A DNA stretch of 64,000 nt from Trebouxia sp. TZW2008 (taxonomy: Eukaryota > Chlorophyta > Trebouxiophyceae > Trebouxiales > Trebouxiaceae), in contig BDIU01000333.1 in NCBI GenBank assembly GCA_002118135.1, positions 26,806-90,805 of the forward strand, given 5' to 3'. Of the stretch, positions 24,847 to 35,739 are shown piece by piece (position 1 is the stretch's first letter; every line of letters begins with the position of its first letter). The notes under the pieces are model-generated. The model did no database searches. It was given only the letters and a program-made list of their open reading frames with translations, and was not told the origin of the DNA. The position numbers were made by a program, and so were the translations under genes.

Positions 24847-26201
24847 GTGGCCTTGTTGATAATTTTGTGTATGATGGCTTTGCTGTTGCGCATCAAAAGC
24901 TATGTCTGGTAGACACGTAGCTGTCAAGTGGTAGACAGTTGCAGTCTACAATTGTAGATAATTCTACAGCAGGTCAGCAGGGATTCAGCATCTGCCAAGT
25001 CGTCCGCTCTGCTGGTGCTCAGTAACTCGTTCTTTGCTGCGTCTACCTGAACCTCCTTGGCCCCCTACATTGGTGGACGTACACCTGTTGCATAGTAGAC
25101 ACATCTATGATATTAGACGCAGCTGTCATTAGGGAGCTGCTGCAAGGTGTTAGCAGCTGCAGCAGCTGATGGTAGCTGGGGTTTGTTTCATTGTTTTGCA
25201 TGCAGTCAGCATCAAGTCAATGTGCTGCAGACAGTCACAAGCAGTAAGAAAATGCCTACATGCTAGCCTGTTGCAGTTCATTTGATGCAGGCAAGCACAT
25301 TCAACTGAAAAAGTGCATTGTTTGGCGTTTAGCTGCCAGTACTAGTACTGCCATAGCTGCAATTATCTCATAGTATTACACTACCTTTTGCTGTCTAACA
25401 AACACCTTTCTGGCATGATAATTGTGCTGTTTGCACTGCTTGACAAGGCCCCTCTTGTAGAGCTTCATGCACACATGGTGCGCTCAATGCAGTGACCTTT
25501 GTGTTTTGAATGCAGGCCGCATGTGACCCAGTCTAGAAAAGTTTCACAAGTCAGCTCTCAGCACAATACGACATTCTGAGCTGAACTACACATCTGTCTG
25601 GAATCAGCTTGACATGAGACCCAAAAAGAAAACACTCTAGCTGGCATGTTGCAGCTGGTGCTCAGCGTCTTGGGCACTTGCGCGGCATTTGTACTATCTG
25701 CTTTTTGTTCATAGCACGTTTAAACTTTGTTGTTGCAACTGTCCGTGCTGCATCGTCTGTTGTGCATGCATGAACCTCAGGCGTTTTTTCTGGTGTGTAT
25801 GACATGGGAAACCTTCTTTCATAATGATTGCTTATGCTCGCAAACGCTCACAATGATACTGTTGAGTTCATGATAGCTCACGGAATGTCAAATTGTTAAA
25901 AAAGAGATTAACGAAGCACTCTGAATTTGTTGTGGCTCATTGTCAGTGAGCTGCACACTGGGTGTGGCCCCGGTGAGGTTCTGAGGAAAATTCAATGATG
26001 ATCCTTTTCATCGTACAATTGATATTGTTTGAAGCGGAGCAAGCGGGTCACGAGTGCCTCATAACATCACCTGGATTACTGCCTGTGCAATATCGCTCGT
26101 GACCGACAGCGGCAGCGCAACAGACAGCACAGACTGCAGACACCTGAGGTGTAACGCTCCCGGCCTGTTCTGGCTCAGAATTGTTGTAGCGTAGGCAGCG
26201 C
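24847..26201. other. Intergenic region reductase / D27
   Basis: About 1.3 kb without a supported gene. Simple CAG/CTG-rich and TGCA-rich sequence; no terminal repeats, RNA gene or conserved frame noticed. The D27 promoter should lie near its right end. Confidence 0.5.
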
Positions 26202-29023
26202 ATGTCTGTACCTTCCTCAACGATTTGGTCTACTGGGCTCTGCAATCCTGACATGCAGACTTGCCTGCAGTCTACGAGCACAATCGTCCCCTCCTCGTGC
26301 CGTCGATCAGACCGCCACAACTTTGCACCACGTAAGACACCTCCTCGAGCGCGTTTCGCGCGGCAAGCAGCCAAGCCACATCAAGCAGCAACCGCTAAGC
26401 AGAGCTTACAGCAGCAAGAGCCAGATGTGAGTCTGCTTCCTGTTTTGTGCTCAACATCTGTAGCACAGTTTCAAACCTTGCTAGTACTGGTAGCGCAGCT
26501 GAGCTTGGTCATCCATGCAGGACCCGTTTGCAGAGCTTGAAACTTATCATGACAACTGGCTTGACCGTTTCTTCATCGGCTACTTTGCCAAGAAGATGTC
26601 AGAACAGCTAGGAGGTACAGTAAACTCTCTTTGTAACGACTGCTTTGGTTACCAAGAAACTTGTCCTTACATCAAATTGTCCTTACTCAGAGGGACTATT
26701 GCAGTCAGCAGTGTTGTTTGCAGTGTTTGGTCACCAAAGGCATTGTCCTTACATCGAGATTGTCCCTACGTTGAGTGTCCTTACAAAGAGAGTTTACTGT
26801 ACAAGCCTGCCGTCTGTGCTCACAAACTACATGCCCAACCATGCAAACATGCACATATGCTGCAACTCAATGACCAGTCTGCCATTGTCAAGAGTCAGAC
26901 CACTTTTGCTGATGTTATGCTGGAAGTCGTGACACCCTTGCTCAGTACATTGGTATCGACTGTGCACATATTCAGACTGGGTTGCTCAAAAGCAGCTGCT
27001 TGGTGGCTGTATATACCTAGTAACTTTCAGCCTAACTAGCATTCGTTCTGATAGATAGACAGATCGCTTTTTTGTTGTCTGCAGATGTACCGTACAAGCC
27101 AGGCTATGATGGCTTTGTGGAGCTGTCGAAACAGATCATGGATGGACGAAACAGTAAACAACAGCAGGAGGCAGTCTTGGGTGTACTGGGGTCCTTGATG
27201 CCGCCAAATGCACCAGACACATTCAGAAAGATCTTCCCCCTCAAACAAGTAAGAACTCCCTCAGACGCATGATCTGGGTTTAAGCATTTCGCCTGTCCAT
27301 CATCAATGGCCAGTGTATATTGGTTGGCACCCTGATCACTGCCTCTGGGCAGATGCCTTGATCATGCGTGTTTCAAGTCCATGTTGGCTTCGAGGGGCTG
27401 TTGCCATGCACAACTTGTGCTTGAAAAACTTTCGCAGTAGCAGACTGCCAAACCTGTATTTGAACTGTTGGGCTCTGCAGAACTGTTGGGCTCTGCACAA
27501 CACTCTTTGATACTACTGGGCTAGGATGGTGGTGTCTGCAGTGGTTCACACAATGTAGCATTTTCTCCGCTGAATAGGATCAAAGCTGCAAAGTTGATTG
27601 TGCAGAGCATCACAATATGGTTGTCTGATGTGCACCGTTGAAGAACACTTACAATCACTTACTGAAGTGCCTTACATTTGTTTCCCACTGCAATGGACGG
27701 CTGAGTCAAATGCTGCCATCACACAGAAGTTTTTTGCATGGCTAATTGGTCCTTTAGAAGTTCCATCACCGAAATGTCTTTGCGATGTGTTTACGTTCTT
27801 GGCTGCCTTGCTGTGCCTTTTGTTGTAGTGGACGGCTGAGCTGAATGCAGCCATTACACAGGAACTTCTTTGCATGGCTTTTGGGCCCTTCAGAAGGTCA
27901 AATTGTCTTGCAAATGTTGATTGAAGAACCTGTTTTTGTCTCCTGTTGCAGTGGACGGCTGAGTTGAACGCTGCCATCACACAGAAATTCTTTGCATGGC
28001 TGGTTGGTCCTCTGGAAGTTCAAGAGGCTGAAGTGGAATTCGAGGGGAAGCAACAGACTTGGAACAGTGGTGTGCAAATCAAGAAGTGCAGATATCTTGA
28101 GCAAAGTGGCTGCAAGGGGATGTGCATCAATATGTGCAAGGTCAGTGGCTACATCAAGCCTCACATGCTTGACTTATGTTGAGTACGAGCTTGATGTTTG
28201 CTGTTTCTGGGTAGTGTGTGCACCGACAGGACTTAAGCAATTCTAGCAGTACTGTCGCAAAACAGCCAGCAGCAATTGCCTGCATGCTTGCAAAGATGTA
28301 CCTTGAACAAAGTGGCTGCAAGGGATTGTGCATCAAACATGCGCAAGGTCAGTTCTCAATGGTACCTTCACATGCATCTCTCTGCACTGTGCGTGAGCTT
28401 GCATTGTCAGTCCATTAGGAGTGTATGCTCGCATGCTGCAGCAGCCGCACTCCAACCGACCACGCTATGACCATAGTCAGTATCATGTCATTGTATGCAA
28501 CATGTGTACAAAGAACGAATGTGTAGTATTGCCTGGCAGTCTGATGCATGCTTATGATGATCTGCATTGTGTGCTGAAGAAGGTCATCATGTGCAATGTG
28601 ATGCTATTGCTTTGGCTTTTTAGAAGTATTGCCTCATAATCACCATTTGCTTCTGTCCAGCTTGTTTCTGTTTATCACGATTTGCTTCTGTCCAGCTTGT
28701 TTCTGTTTATCACGATTTGCTTCTGTCCAGCTTGTTTCTGTGCTATGCTTGGCTGGGACTGAACAGCATGCACAACGCAGATTCCAACCCAGAAGTTTTT
28801 CACCGAGACCTTTGGTCTTCCGCTCACAATGAAGCCAAACTTTGAGGACTTGTCTTGCGAGATGGTCTTTGGAGAAGCACCACCCCCAATTCATCTGGAT
28901 GAGGTTTACAATGAGCCCTGTTTTACCAAAAACTGTGCTCTGGCAGACAGGAACCCAAACTTGCCTTGCCCCAAAGTGGATACCAACCGCAAGCAGACTT
29001 TGAAGGCAGCTGGCATGTTGTGA
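26202..29023 (+). CDS. D27: D27-like carotenoid isomerase (DUF4033), plastid
   Basis: DWARF27-family proteins are plastid iron enzymes; the plant founder isomerises beta-carotene at C9 for strigolactone synthesis. Exons 26202-26426, 26521-26614, 27085-27248, 27952-28140, 28781-29023 join in phase to 304 residues (287 if the ATG at 26253 is used). Exon 1 is a basic Ser/Arg/Gln-rich leader, as in a transit peptide. Family features are YHDNWLDRFFIGYFAKKM, FFAWLVGPLEV, the Cys motif CRYLEQSGCKGMCINMCK, and LTMKPNFEDLSCEMVFGE, which continues to PCF. Green algae carry several D27-like clades, so the exact substrate is open. The intron 2 donor overlaps a MITE end, and exon 4 is preceded by two relics. 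The family call is firm; the symbol is by family only. Confidence 0.9.
26615..26802. mobile_element. MITE-like element, copy A (22-bp perfect terminal inverted repeats)
   Basis: GTACAGTAAACTCTCTTTGTAA at 26615-26636 is repeated exactly, inverted, at 26781-26802. If the ends are taken as CAGTAAAC...GTTTACTG, the flanks are TA on both sides, as for Tc1/mariner-like MITEs. Internal TCCTTACAT-type repeats recur. It lies at the very start of D27 intron 2. Confidence 0.88.
27688..27900 (+). repeat. Two relics of D27 exon 4 (5' part)
   Basis: Copies at about 27692-27765 and 27829-27898 repeat the exon at 27952, starting at TGGACGGCTGAG, with 120-140 bp spacing. The first still reads AAITQKFFAWLIGPLEV after an altered start. 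The second has CAGGAACTTCTTTGCA and a TAG at the former acceptor. Confidence 0.9.
28290..28350 (+). repeat. Relic of D27 exon 4 (3' end, Cys motif)
   Basis: TACCTTGAACAAAGTGGCTG through ACATGCGCAAG/GTCAG repeats the exon end with its donor, about 207 bp downstream; the spacing change breaks the MCINMCK reading. Confidence 0.88.
28646..28741. repeat. 35-bp tandem repeat, nearly three units
   Basis: The unit beginning TTCTGTCCAG starts at 28651, 28686 and 28721, exactly 35 bp apart and almost identical, in D27 intron 4. It ends close to the acceptor of the last exon. Confidence 0.9.
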
Positions 29024-29573
29024 CAATGGTTGCTCCTTGCATTTTGTTTTTTGTGTCAAGTACATCTGTGGGAAGAAGCTTGCGCTTTTGCTTGTTGTGA
29101 TGCTCATTTTGTTTATTTTGTTTTTAGAAACTCTTAGGCTTGTTGATGTGATCTTCACGGTTTGGTCATGCATGTATTGCTCATACCTGTGGCAAAGCAT
29201 CCTTCTTTGCTGTTGTTGCCGTCAGCAGAGTTTGCCCAAGTGTGCTTAGAATCTTGTGGAGTATTTCCCCCTGCAAAGCTGAAGTTTAGCTCCTCATACC
29301 TGGCAAAGCTACTTCAGGCAAGACAGGTGTTGTAACGCCTTAACACTAGAGGTCCGTAGCTGCTTCTTTGGTTGACTGATTGATTGCGCAAGCTCTGATG
29401 ACTCGAACACAGGCTGCGGAATGATGTCATTCCTGTGCAGTCTGTTGAAAATCTACAGTGTGGGCAACTCCCTGCTGGATCAGGTGCTCAACAGTACTTT
29501 TGTTCCAGCAGCACCTGATTGCACATGCACACTTTGTGTGGTGCATGCGTGAAAGCAGTGTGTGAGAGAGAGA

Positions 29574-29625
29574 GCTCAGATTACACGCTTTGGCCAGCCA
29601 ACAAGTCTGCTCGCATGCGTCAAAT
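29574..29625. repeat. Relative of the TTTGGCCAGCCAACAAGTCTG repeat
   Basis: CTTTGGCCAGCCAACAAGTC and flanks match copies at 51186-51242 and 52084-52175. Confidence 0.7.
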
Positions 29626-29824
29626 TTTTAACACTGATCAAGTACTGAGACAATCAAGGCAAACCAGAAACAACTTGAACACCTGCATATGATCCCTTTG
29701 ACCAAAAAGTGATCTCATGGTGTCAGTCTGAGATGTGAAAAGAGAAGCATACTGCTGCCTAAGCGGCTTTGTGTGCTGCACAGAGCCAATTGACAGGCTG
29801 CCTCCCCTGTATGAAGTGTGGGTG

Positions 29825-29889
29825 CCCCCCCCCCCCCCCCCCCCCCCCCGGGCGNNGGGGGGGGCCCCCCCCCCCCCCCTCCCCCCCAG
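29825..29889. other. Poly-C / NN / poly-G / poly-C segment
   Basis: A run of about 25 C is followed by GGGCG, two undetermined bases (29855-29856), eight G and a further C run. It looks like a sequencing or gap-closing artefact, or an unresolved homopolymer. Confidence 0.85.
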
Positions 29890-30078
29890 GGTCGTTTCTG
29901 GGACATATACATGCCAGGCCATGTAGGGCATACTATCGATACGCGACAGCCGTGGCGAACAGCTGCATCGCTCAGACTGTAACATGTGCGCCGAGGCGCT
30001 TACTTTGCAGGCGTCAGGGCGACGATATGCCTCCCGTGACTGATCACTGTGGTCTCAAGCTGGTGCTTCGGCAACGAT

Positions 30079-31225
30079 ATGCCGGATGATATGTTCGATT
30101 CTGCCATTGATTTGGAGGAAACTCACTTCGCAGAAGGGTCTCAGCACGGCATCAAGTATGCCTTGTGCTGCTCGGGTGGCTGAGGCGGTGCAAACAGCAA
30201 CTGAGCCTATTGTAGGGATGGCATGCAGGCAGGTTTGGCAGAAGGACGTGATTTAGGCCTGCAGAAAGGGTGGGAGATTGGACAGGAGGTTGGCTTCTAT
30301 GCAGGCTGTGTTCAGGTACACGTTATCACGGCTGTGGACATAATGCTATCCTTGCTGCTGACTGCCTGTTCATGTTGCCACATGCCAGGCACGCATCCTA
30401 ACATGCAGAGGCTGTGGCGCAGATCTGGCGCCAATTGCAACAAAAGGATCCAGCAGCATTTCCACAAAGAGCTGACAAAGGGATAAGCACCCTAGAGAAC
30501 CTAGTCGCAACATTTCCCTTGACTGACCCTAAGGTTAGTTCTGTGCACGCTTTTCATTGCACACTCATGCAGCCTGCCTGCACTGACTGACTTGCACTGA
30601 TACCAATGGTCTTCCTGCATGTAATCCATTGCATCACCTGTTGCATGTGCTAACTCTGAACCTGGACAACAGCATGCACAGCCTGTCAAATCTCTAGTGA
30701 TGGCAACTAGGTGAGTAACTGGTTTGATTCATCAGTACTGGGAATGCAGAAGGACAAATTGCAGTACACCTGCAGCATGGCATGACATGGATGATCTCAA
30801 ACTCTGCTGCACATGTCGTCAGATCATGACTATTGAAGTACAGAAGCATACTGCTGTCATGTGACATCAGAATGTAAGTGCAGGATGATGCTTCATGGCC
30901 ATATAAATCTAGGTATCTTTTGGCATCAATTGCATGAGTGCAGGATGACTGACTTTTGACATGTGACAACAGAGCATGGGTGCAGAACGATGCATCTTGT
31001 TTGCTAATCACACGAGAAACTAGAGAGCATAGAGTAACGCATCATGGCTGGGTGCAGCTTCAAGTCCATCATGTGACATGGACTCAATGCTTGTAGGATG
31101 AGCGCATGCAGGCCATGATGGAGGACATGCGGGGCAAACTCAAGGCAGTTGCTGCAATTTTGGGTGTATTGGAAGACTACTTTCCTTCACAGCGATCTGC
31201 AACTGCCGAGTCATTGACATTCTAG
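30079..31225 (+). CDS. LTO1: LTO1 homologue (Yae1-type deca-GX3 protein)
   Basis: LTO1 pairs with YAE1 as the adaptor that lets the cytosolic Fe-S targeting complex load ABCE1/RLI1, which is needed for ribosome function. Exons 30079-30155, 30216-30315, 30411-30533 and 31097-31225 join in phase to 142 residues, close to the human length. After FDSAIDLEETHFAEG comes the glycine-every-four pattern (GSQHGIKDGMQAGLAEG and so on to GWEIGQEVGFYAGC) that defines the family. Exon 4 ends with VLEDYFPSQRSATAESLTF, like the conserved tail ending in SLTF or SLSF. The ATG at 30079 is the first in the frame and gives the usual short acidic N-terminus. Introns are 60, 95 and 563 nt. I saw no relics here, unlike the neighbours. 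Confidence 0.93.
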
Positions 31226-31769
31226 CATGACTAGCAGCTGCTTGTAAAGAGCATCATGTCATGCCAAGCTCGAGGTTTTGCAGCTTTGTGAAAACAACAT
31301 TACTCTTTTCAGATAAAAGCTGAAATGGTGTAAAAAATACAAGTGCATCAGTAGTGCACACAACATTGAACACAAGTTTATCATGTATCCTGTACCTGCC
31401 TAGAGTAAACCTGTCATATGCAACATGCTATACTGACTAAACTATGGTCAAGAGCACTTCAAATCTTCAAGTTTGAGAACGGTTTGCAAGATGACACCAA
31501 CATGCAGGATGGCATAAATTGCAATGATGCATTCCAAGAGATTCTGAGCTGCATATAAAGCCTGCTGGCTGTGAACGCTGCGCCCATGCCAAAAGCACAA
31601 ATAGCTGTATGCTGTGAGGTTACTGACCGTCCAGAGGCCCTAAAATTCTACACTCTTAAAAGCCAGTACACTCTACAACTGGCCCAAGCCGCCTCTAGAG
31701 AAAGCGGCGACCCAAATGACGCCTGCTGGCGCAGTCTTTTCTTTCTTCTTTCTATCCAAGAATGGCATC
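31226..31769. other. Convergent intergenic region LTO1 / RecA
   Basis: 3' ends of two convergent genes; nothing else recognised. Confidence 0.55.
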
Positions 31770-34700
31770 TTAGGTTGCAAGACCCAAATCTCCATCTGGC
31801 TCAGCTTCACTGCTGACAGGGCTATCAAGAGCTACATCAACGGTGTCCTTGTCGTACATGTCATTAATGTCTGTCTGTCCTAGTGATTTCCGCGTCTTGG
31901 CCTCAATCTCACTGCACAGCAACACCATGCTGTTTAAGTTCCACATCATCAGCAGCTTACATTATTCAACATGAGCATGCAATACCCTGCCAGTCGTCTC
32001 GCGGCAAAAACACAGATTTCAACAGATTTCATAGCCATCGACTCTGCTCCGTAACCAGATGAGACTAGCTTCAAATCAACACATTGCAGTCTCAGTTATT
32101 CTGCCATGACTGTGTCAAAACTGTTGTGCCAGGATAACAGTTTGACATGTGATGCCATTCATGTGATATGAATCAGAATTGCGGTGGTTGTGGCATATGC
32201 ATGCACGGTGTGATTATTACAGCTGTTGCAAGTCACACTGATGGCCATACACGAAGCGGGAGCTTACTTGTACAACGCCTGATTCTCAGCCAGTAGGGCC
32301 AGGGTCTTGTCACGGCCCTGTCCGAGCTTTTGATCACCCATCGAGTACCAGCTGCCCTTCCTCTGCACCACGTCCACGCCCTCTGCCGCGTCGAGCAAGC
32401 AGCCAATGCCGGAAATGCCCGAGCCGAACATGATGTCGAACTCCGCCACCTTGTACGGCGGCGCGACCTTGTTCTTGACCACCTGGCAATAAACATAGTG
32501 TCAGACAGGCAAGCAAGTTGCAGACAATGAGAAGCAATGTGATCAAGGCAAACAACCTGCAGACAGCAATTACAACTGCAGCTGCAGCAATTGCAAATGT
32601 AAGTGTAAGGTTAGCAAATGGAAGGCATGGAACGCAAATACAATGACTACAAGTGCAGCAATTGCAGCAGCAGCTGCAGACCGCACAACCCACATGTTAA
32701 GGGCCCAACACGAGCGACCATTCTGAATATTTGCAGCAAAGCTCACAGCTACCTTGTTTGACCTGAAAGCATTTGATGCGCAAGGCCAGTAGCGAAAACA
32801 CAAATTGGGACCGCATTGAGACACGCATCAATCAGCTTCATATCATCAACACCAGTTTCTATAGCACCTGTAGTAAAGCCTCAGACAAGTTTGGCTTCAG
32901 CTCACCTTAGCTTTGACCTTAATTCCAACGCCTTCTCCTGACGAGTCCTCAACTGTTCCTTTCCTTCTAACTTCTAGTCTAACTGAGGCATAGAACTTGA
33001 GTGCCTGACCCCCCGACGTCACTTCAGGGTTCCCATACACGACCCCGACCTTATGCCGAAGCTGGTTGATGAAGATGATGGTGCAATTGCACTTGGATGC
33101 GTTTGCTGTTAGCTTCCTCAGAGCTTGACTCATCAGCCGCGCTTGCGTCCCCACTGCAGGGTCATCGAATATTGTCAGTAAGTATAAATAACTGAAAAAA
33201 AGAAACGCATGGACTGAAGCTGGTTGATAGAAATGATAGTGCAGCTGCACTTAGACAAGTTCAGTGTTACCTTCCTCAGGGCTTGACTCGTTGACCGGGC
33301 TTCCGTTTCAACAACAAGATGAAAAGCCCTCCTTCACTTGTTGACATTAATGTGCACACTTTGTATGTCAAGCGTTTTGCTGAAGATGCAGTCTGGAGGA
33401 GCTTGGAAAACATCTAAGTTTCCATACGTGTGCTGTCAGACATGACCCTACCTTGATGCGCTCCCATCTCTCCTTCGATTTCTGCCCTGGGGACCAAAGC
33501 GGCAACGGAGTCCACGCAAATGATGTCGACAGCACTGCTGCGCACTGATTGGTCCACAACTTCTAATGCCATTTCACCACTGTCAGGCTGGCTCAACAAA
33601 AGCTTGGTGGTGTCCAACCCTAGCCGCTGCAAGCGCAATCAGGACATCAGCCTTGCTATGCTTAGTACAAACGCGTGCATAATTTTCACAAAGTGGCCTT
33701 TGCACCCACCATGACAATGAGAATGCATGAAAGCATTTACGTTTTGCAACACCTCAGTAGCATAGCTGTCAACTTGAATTACTGGGCATCAAAAGCATGC
33801 TCTGCATCAACTAGCGTGTACATGGCCGGCATTGTCACACGCAAATGTGCATGTGCCAGCAGGCACAGGCGTTGCCTTGCAATGCTGGGCAGCAAAAGCA
33901 AGCTCTTGTCTACTCAAAGTGAGCATGCGCAAATACGACAATACTGCATAAATCCCCAGCTTGAAGACTACCTTGGATGCATGGGCGTCGAAGGCAAGCT
34001 CTGCAGCTGCTGACGTCAAACTAGCAAGATAATGCATGTGAAATTGGGCGTCTGTGATTGTGTACATCTTAGACAGGTGAAGATACCTTGGAATATTGGG
34101 CATCAAAGGCATGCTCTGCATCTACTAGGAGGGCTGTTCCACCAGCTTTCTGCACAGCTGCCATGGCATGAAGGGCAAGTGTGGTCTTGCCACTGCTTTC
34201 TGGCCCAAACACCTGTCACACAACATCAACATGATCATTTGGGCAAGACAAGACTTATGCCACACGCACCTAGCAGGTGTGCTACATAGTGTCAAAATTG
34301 TGATTGTGTTATCATCAAGAGCATCATCATCATCATCATCATGATCATCATCATCATCATCTTTGTGCTTTCTTGTGAACTTCTCAATGCAAACAGAAGC
34401 AATGAACTGCCTGCAGGTTCTTCCGTCCAGAACAGCAGTGCCTCCAGCAAAGGCAAGTCAGCGGAAACACAACTTGTTTGGTATTGAAGACACTCATTAA
34501 CAGGAGAGATAGATGTACCTCAATGATACGCCCTTTTGGGAAGCCACCACCCAGTGCAATGTCAAGCGTAAGGGCTCCGCATGGTATGCACTCCCTGCAC
34601 AAGAACACACAAGTCTTTGTCAATCACAACAACCAAATACATGACAACTGTGACAGCCGGCAGCTGAGTAGATGCATCATGACCCTTATGCATTACGACA

Positions 34701-35510
34701 TGGCATGACGGCACCAGATGTTTTGAGACAACCCAGGGCAGAGTCACGTCATGCACAGCTTCACACGGCATTGCAGCGTTGGAAGAGTGCAGTGCTGGTC
34801 TATGCGAAGGAATGCATCCAACAAGTGATTGCTGAGCTCCAATCACATCTTAGATATGCACACACTTGGGCACAAACAGCTGCACACAACAGCACAGCAT
34901 GGCAGCATGGAAAATTGGCATCTGATACAGTTTGACTTGTGAGTGTACAGACAATCTAGAGGTAGGTCAATGAGAAGTAGTTACAGGGTGCAGCAGCTTA
35001 CAGTTTCTGAGGGTCTGCAGTGCCAAGCTGCATGACTGTGCCTCGGCCAAAGCGAGTGTTCAAGTCCTTCATGACTTGCTCCAAGGCTTTTGCCTGTCAG
35101 AGGGACAGGAAACTTTTTCAGAAAACGGGAAAGATCGACTCACAAATCAGACTGCTGTTTTGCGGACATAGGGACCCAGCAGGAGATCCATTCAGGCAGT
35201 GTCGGTATGATTCAACTTCATTGATGCCTGTAGTGGCATTTCGATTGTGATTTGCATTCCTCACCTTGTTGTTGTTCGTTGCATCGCCATCAATGACAGC
35301 GGCCTCCCGCGATCTTCTGCTAAGTGCAGCTCTTGGAAGAGCATATGATCTCCTAGGGACGCTGTGGGGGTGCGCAAGATATGATCGATTAGCTAAGACA
35401 GCCTGTCTAAAGATTCGACAGCATGAGCTGAGGCTGTGCATCTGCTGCGAAACGCGAGACTGTGTCGAAGACGCTAGAGGGCGTGCGTTGTTATGCGTCA
35501 AAACGGCCAT
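31770..35510 (-). CDS. RECA: Bacterial-type RecA recombinase, organelle-targeted
   Basis: RecA forms filaments on single-stranded DNA and drives strand exchange; nuclear-encoded algal copies repair plastid or mitochondrial DNA. Exons on the minus strand: 35510-35265, 35093-35002, 34594-34519, 34212-34087, 33626-33452, 33153-32906, 32482-32268, 31911-31770, joining in phase to 439 residues. Exon 1 (82 residues) is Ser/Arg-rich and leader-like. The core shows [24 protein letters not shown], Walker [10 protein letters not shown] (residues 141-149), [47 protein letters not shown] and [11 protein letters not shown]. The C-terminus ends in an acidic tail, as in bacterial RecA. Introns hold relics of exons 4 and 6. 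A plastid or mitochondrial destination cannot be chosen from the leader alone. Confidence 0.95.
33207..33312 (-). repeat. Relic of RecA exon 6 (5' part)
   Basis: GACTGAAGCTGGTTGATAGA through TTGACCGGGCTTCCG is a diverged copy of 33056-33150 (the part coding for [20 protein letters not shown]), lying immediately upstream of exon 6 in gene direction at about 155 bp spacing. Substitutions and lost frame. Confidence 0.88.
33770..34012 (-). repeat. Three relics of RecA exon 4 (3' end)
   Basis: Copies of TATTGGGCATCAAAGGCATG (coding on the minus strand for AEHAFDAQY) occur at about 33778-33812, 33884-33912 and 33970-34008, between exons 4 and 5, spaced about 95-105 bp. All have changes, for example GGGCAGCAAAAGCAAG. 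Confidence 0.85.
34322..34362. repeat. (CAT)n microsatellite
   Basis: CAT/ATC triplets with one interruption in RecA intron 3. Confidence 0.9.
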
Positions 35511-35739
35511 ATAACGCTTTCCAGCAAGTGATATACAGCGACAAGCAAAGCCCGATCTTCCAAGTCCCTGTCACTGTTGTGAAGGCGAGTCCCCGCTTGC
35601 AAAGGACGACGTCACTGTTGCTTGCAGTGACACTCAAATTAGGTTTTGCAGTTCCGGAACGCTTTTACTGTGGCGGCAACCCTAACAGTTCGAAGTCGCG
35701 AGAGCAGTCAACGTCTTGCTGTGCACGCTTTCGACAGCC
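35511..35739. promoter_or_regulatory. Short divergent promoter region RecA / NSUN
   Basis: The two start codons are about 230 bp apart, head to head, so transcription of both must be driven from this interval. No TATA-like motif is obvious. The longer NSUN start at 35716 would shorten it by 24 bp. Confidence 0.55.

Larger units (their letters stand above)
29024..30078. other. Intergenic region D27 / LTO1
   Basis: Holds one hairpin-repeat relative (29574-29625) and the poly-C/N segment (29825-29889). No supported gene; the glycine/proline-rich frames across the poly-C tract are artefacts. Confidence 0.6.

Noticed and set aside
26638..26940. Open frame overlapping MITE copy A
   Set aside because: Made of the element's inverted repeats; similar frames appear in copy B and have no protein features.
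31770..35510. RecA and GUF1 as bacterial contamination
   Set aside because: Both are interrupted by many spliceosomal introns and carry leader-like N-termini, as nuclear genes for organelle proteins do.
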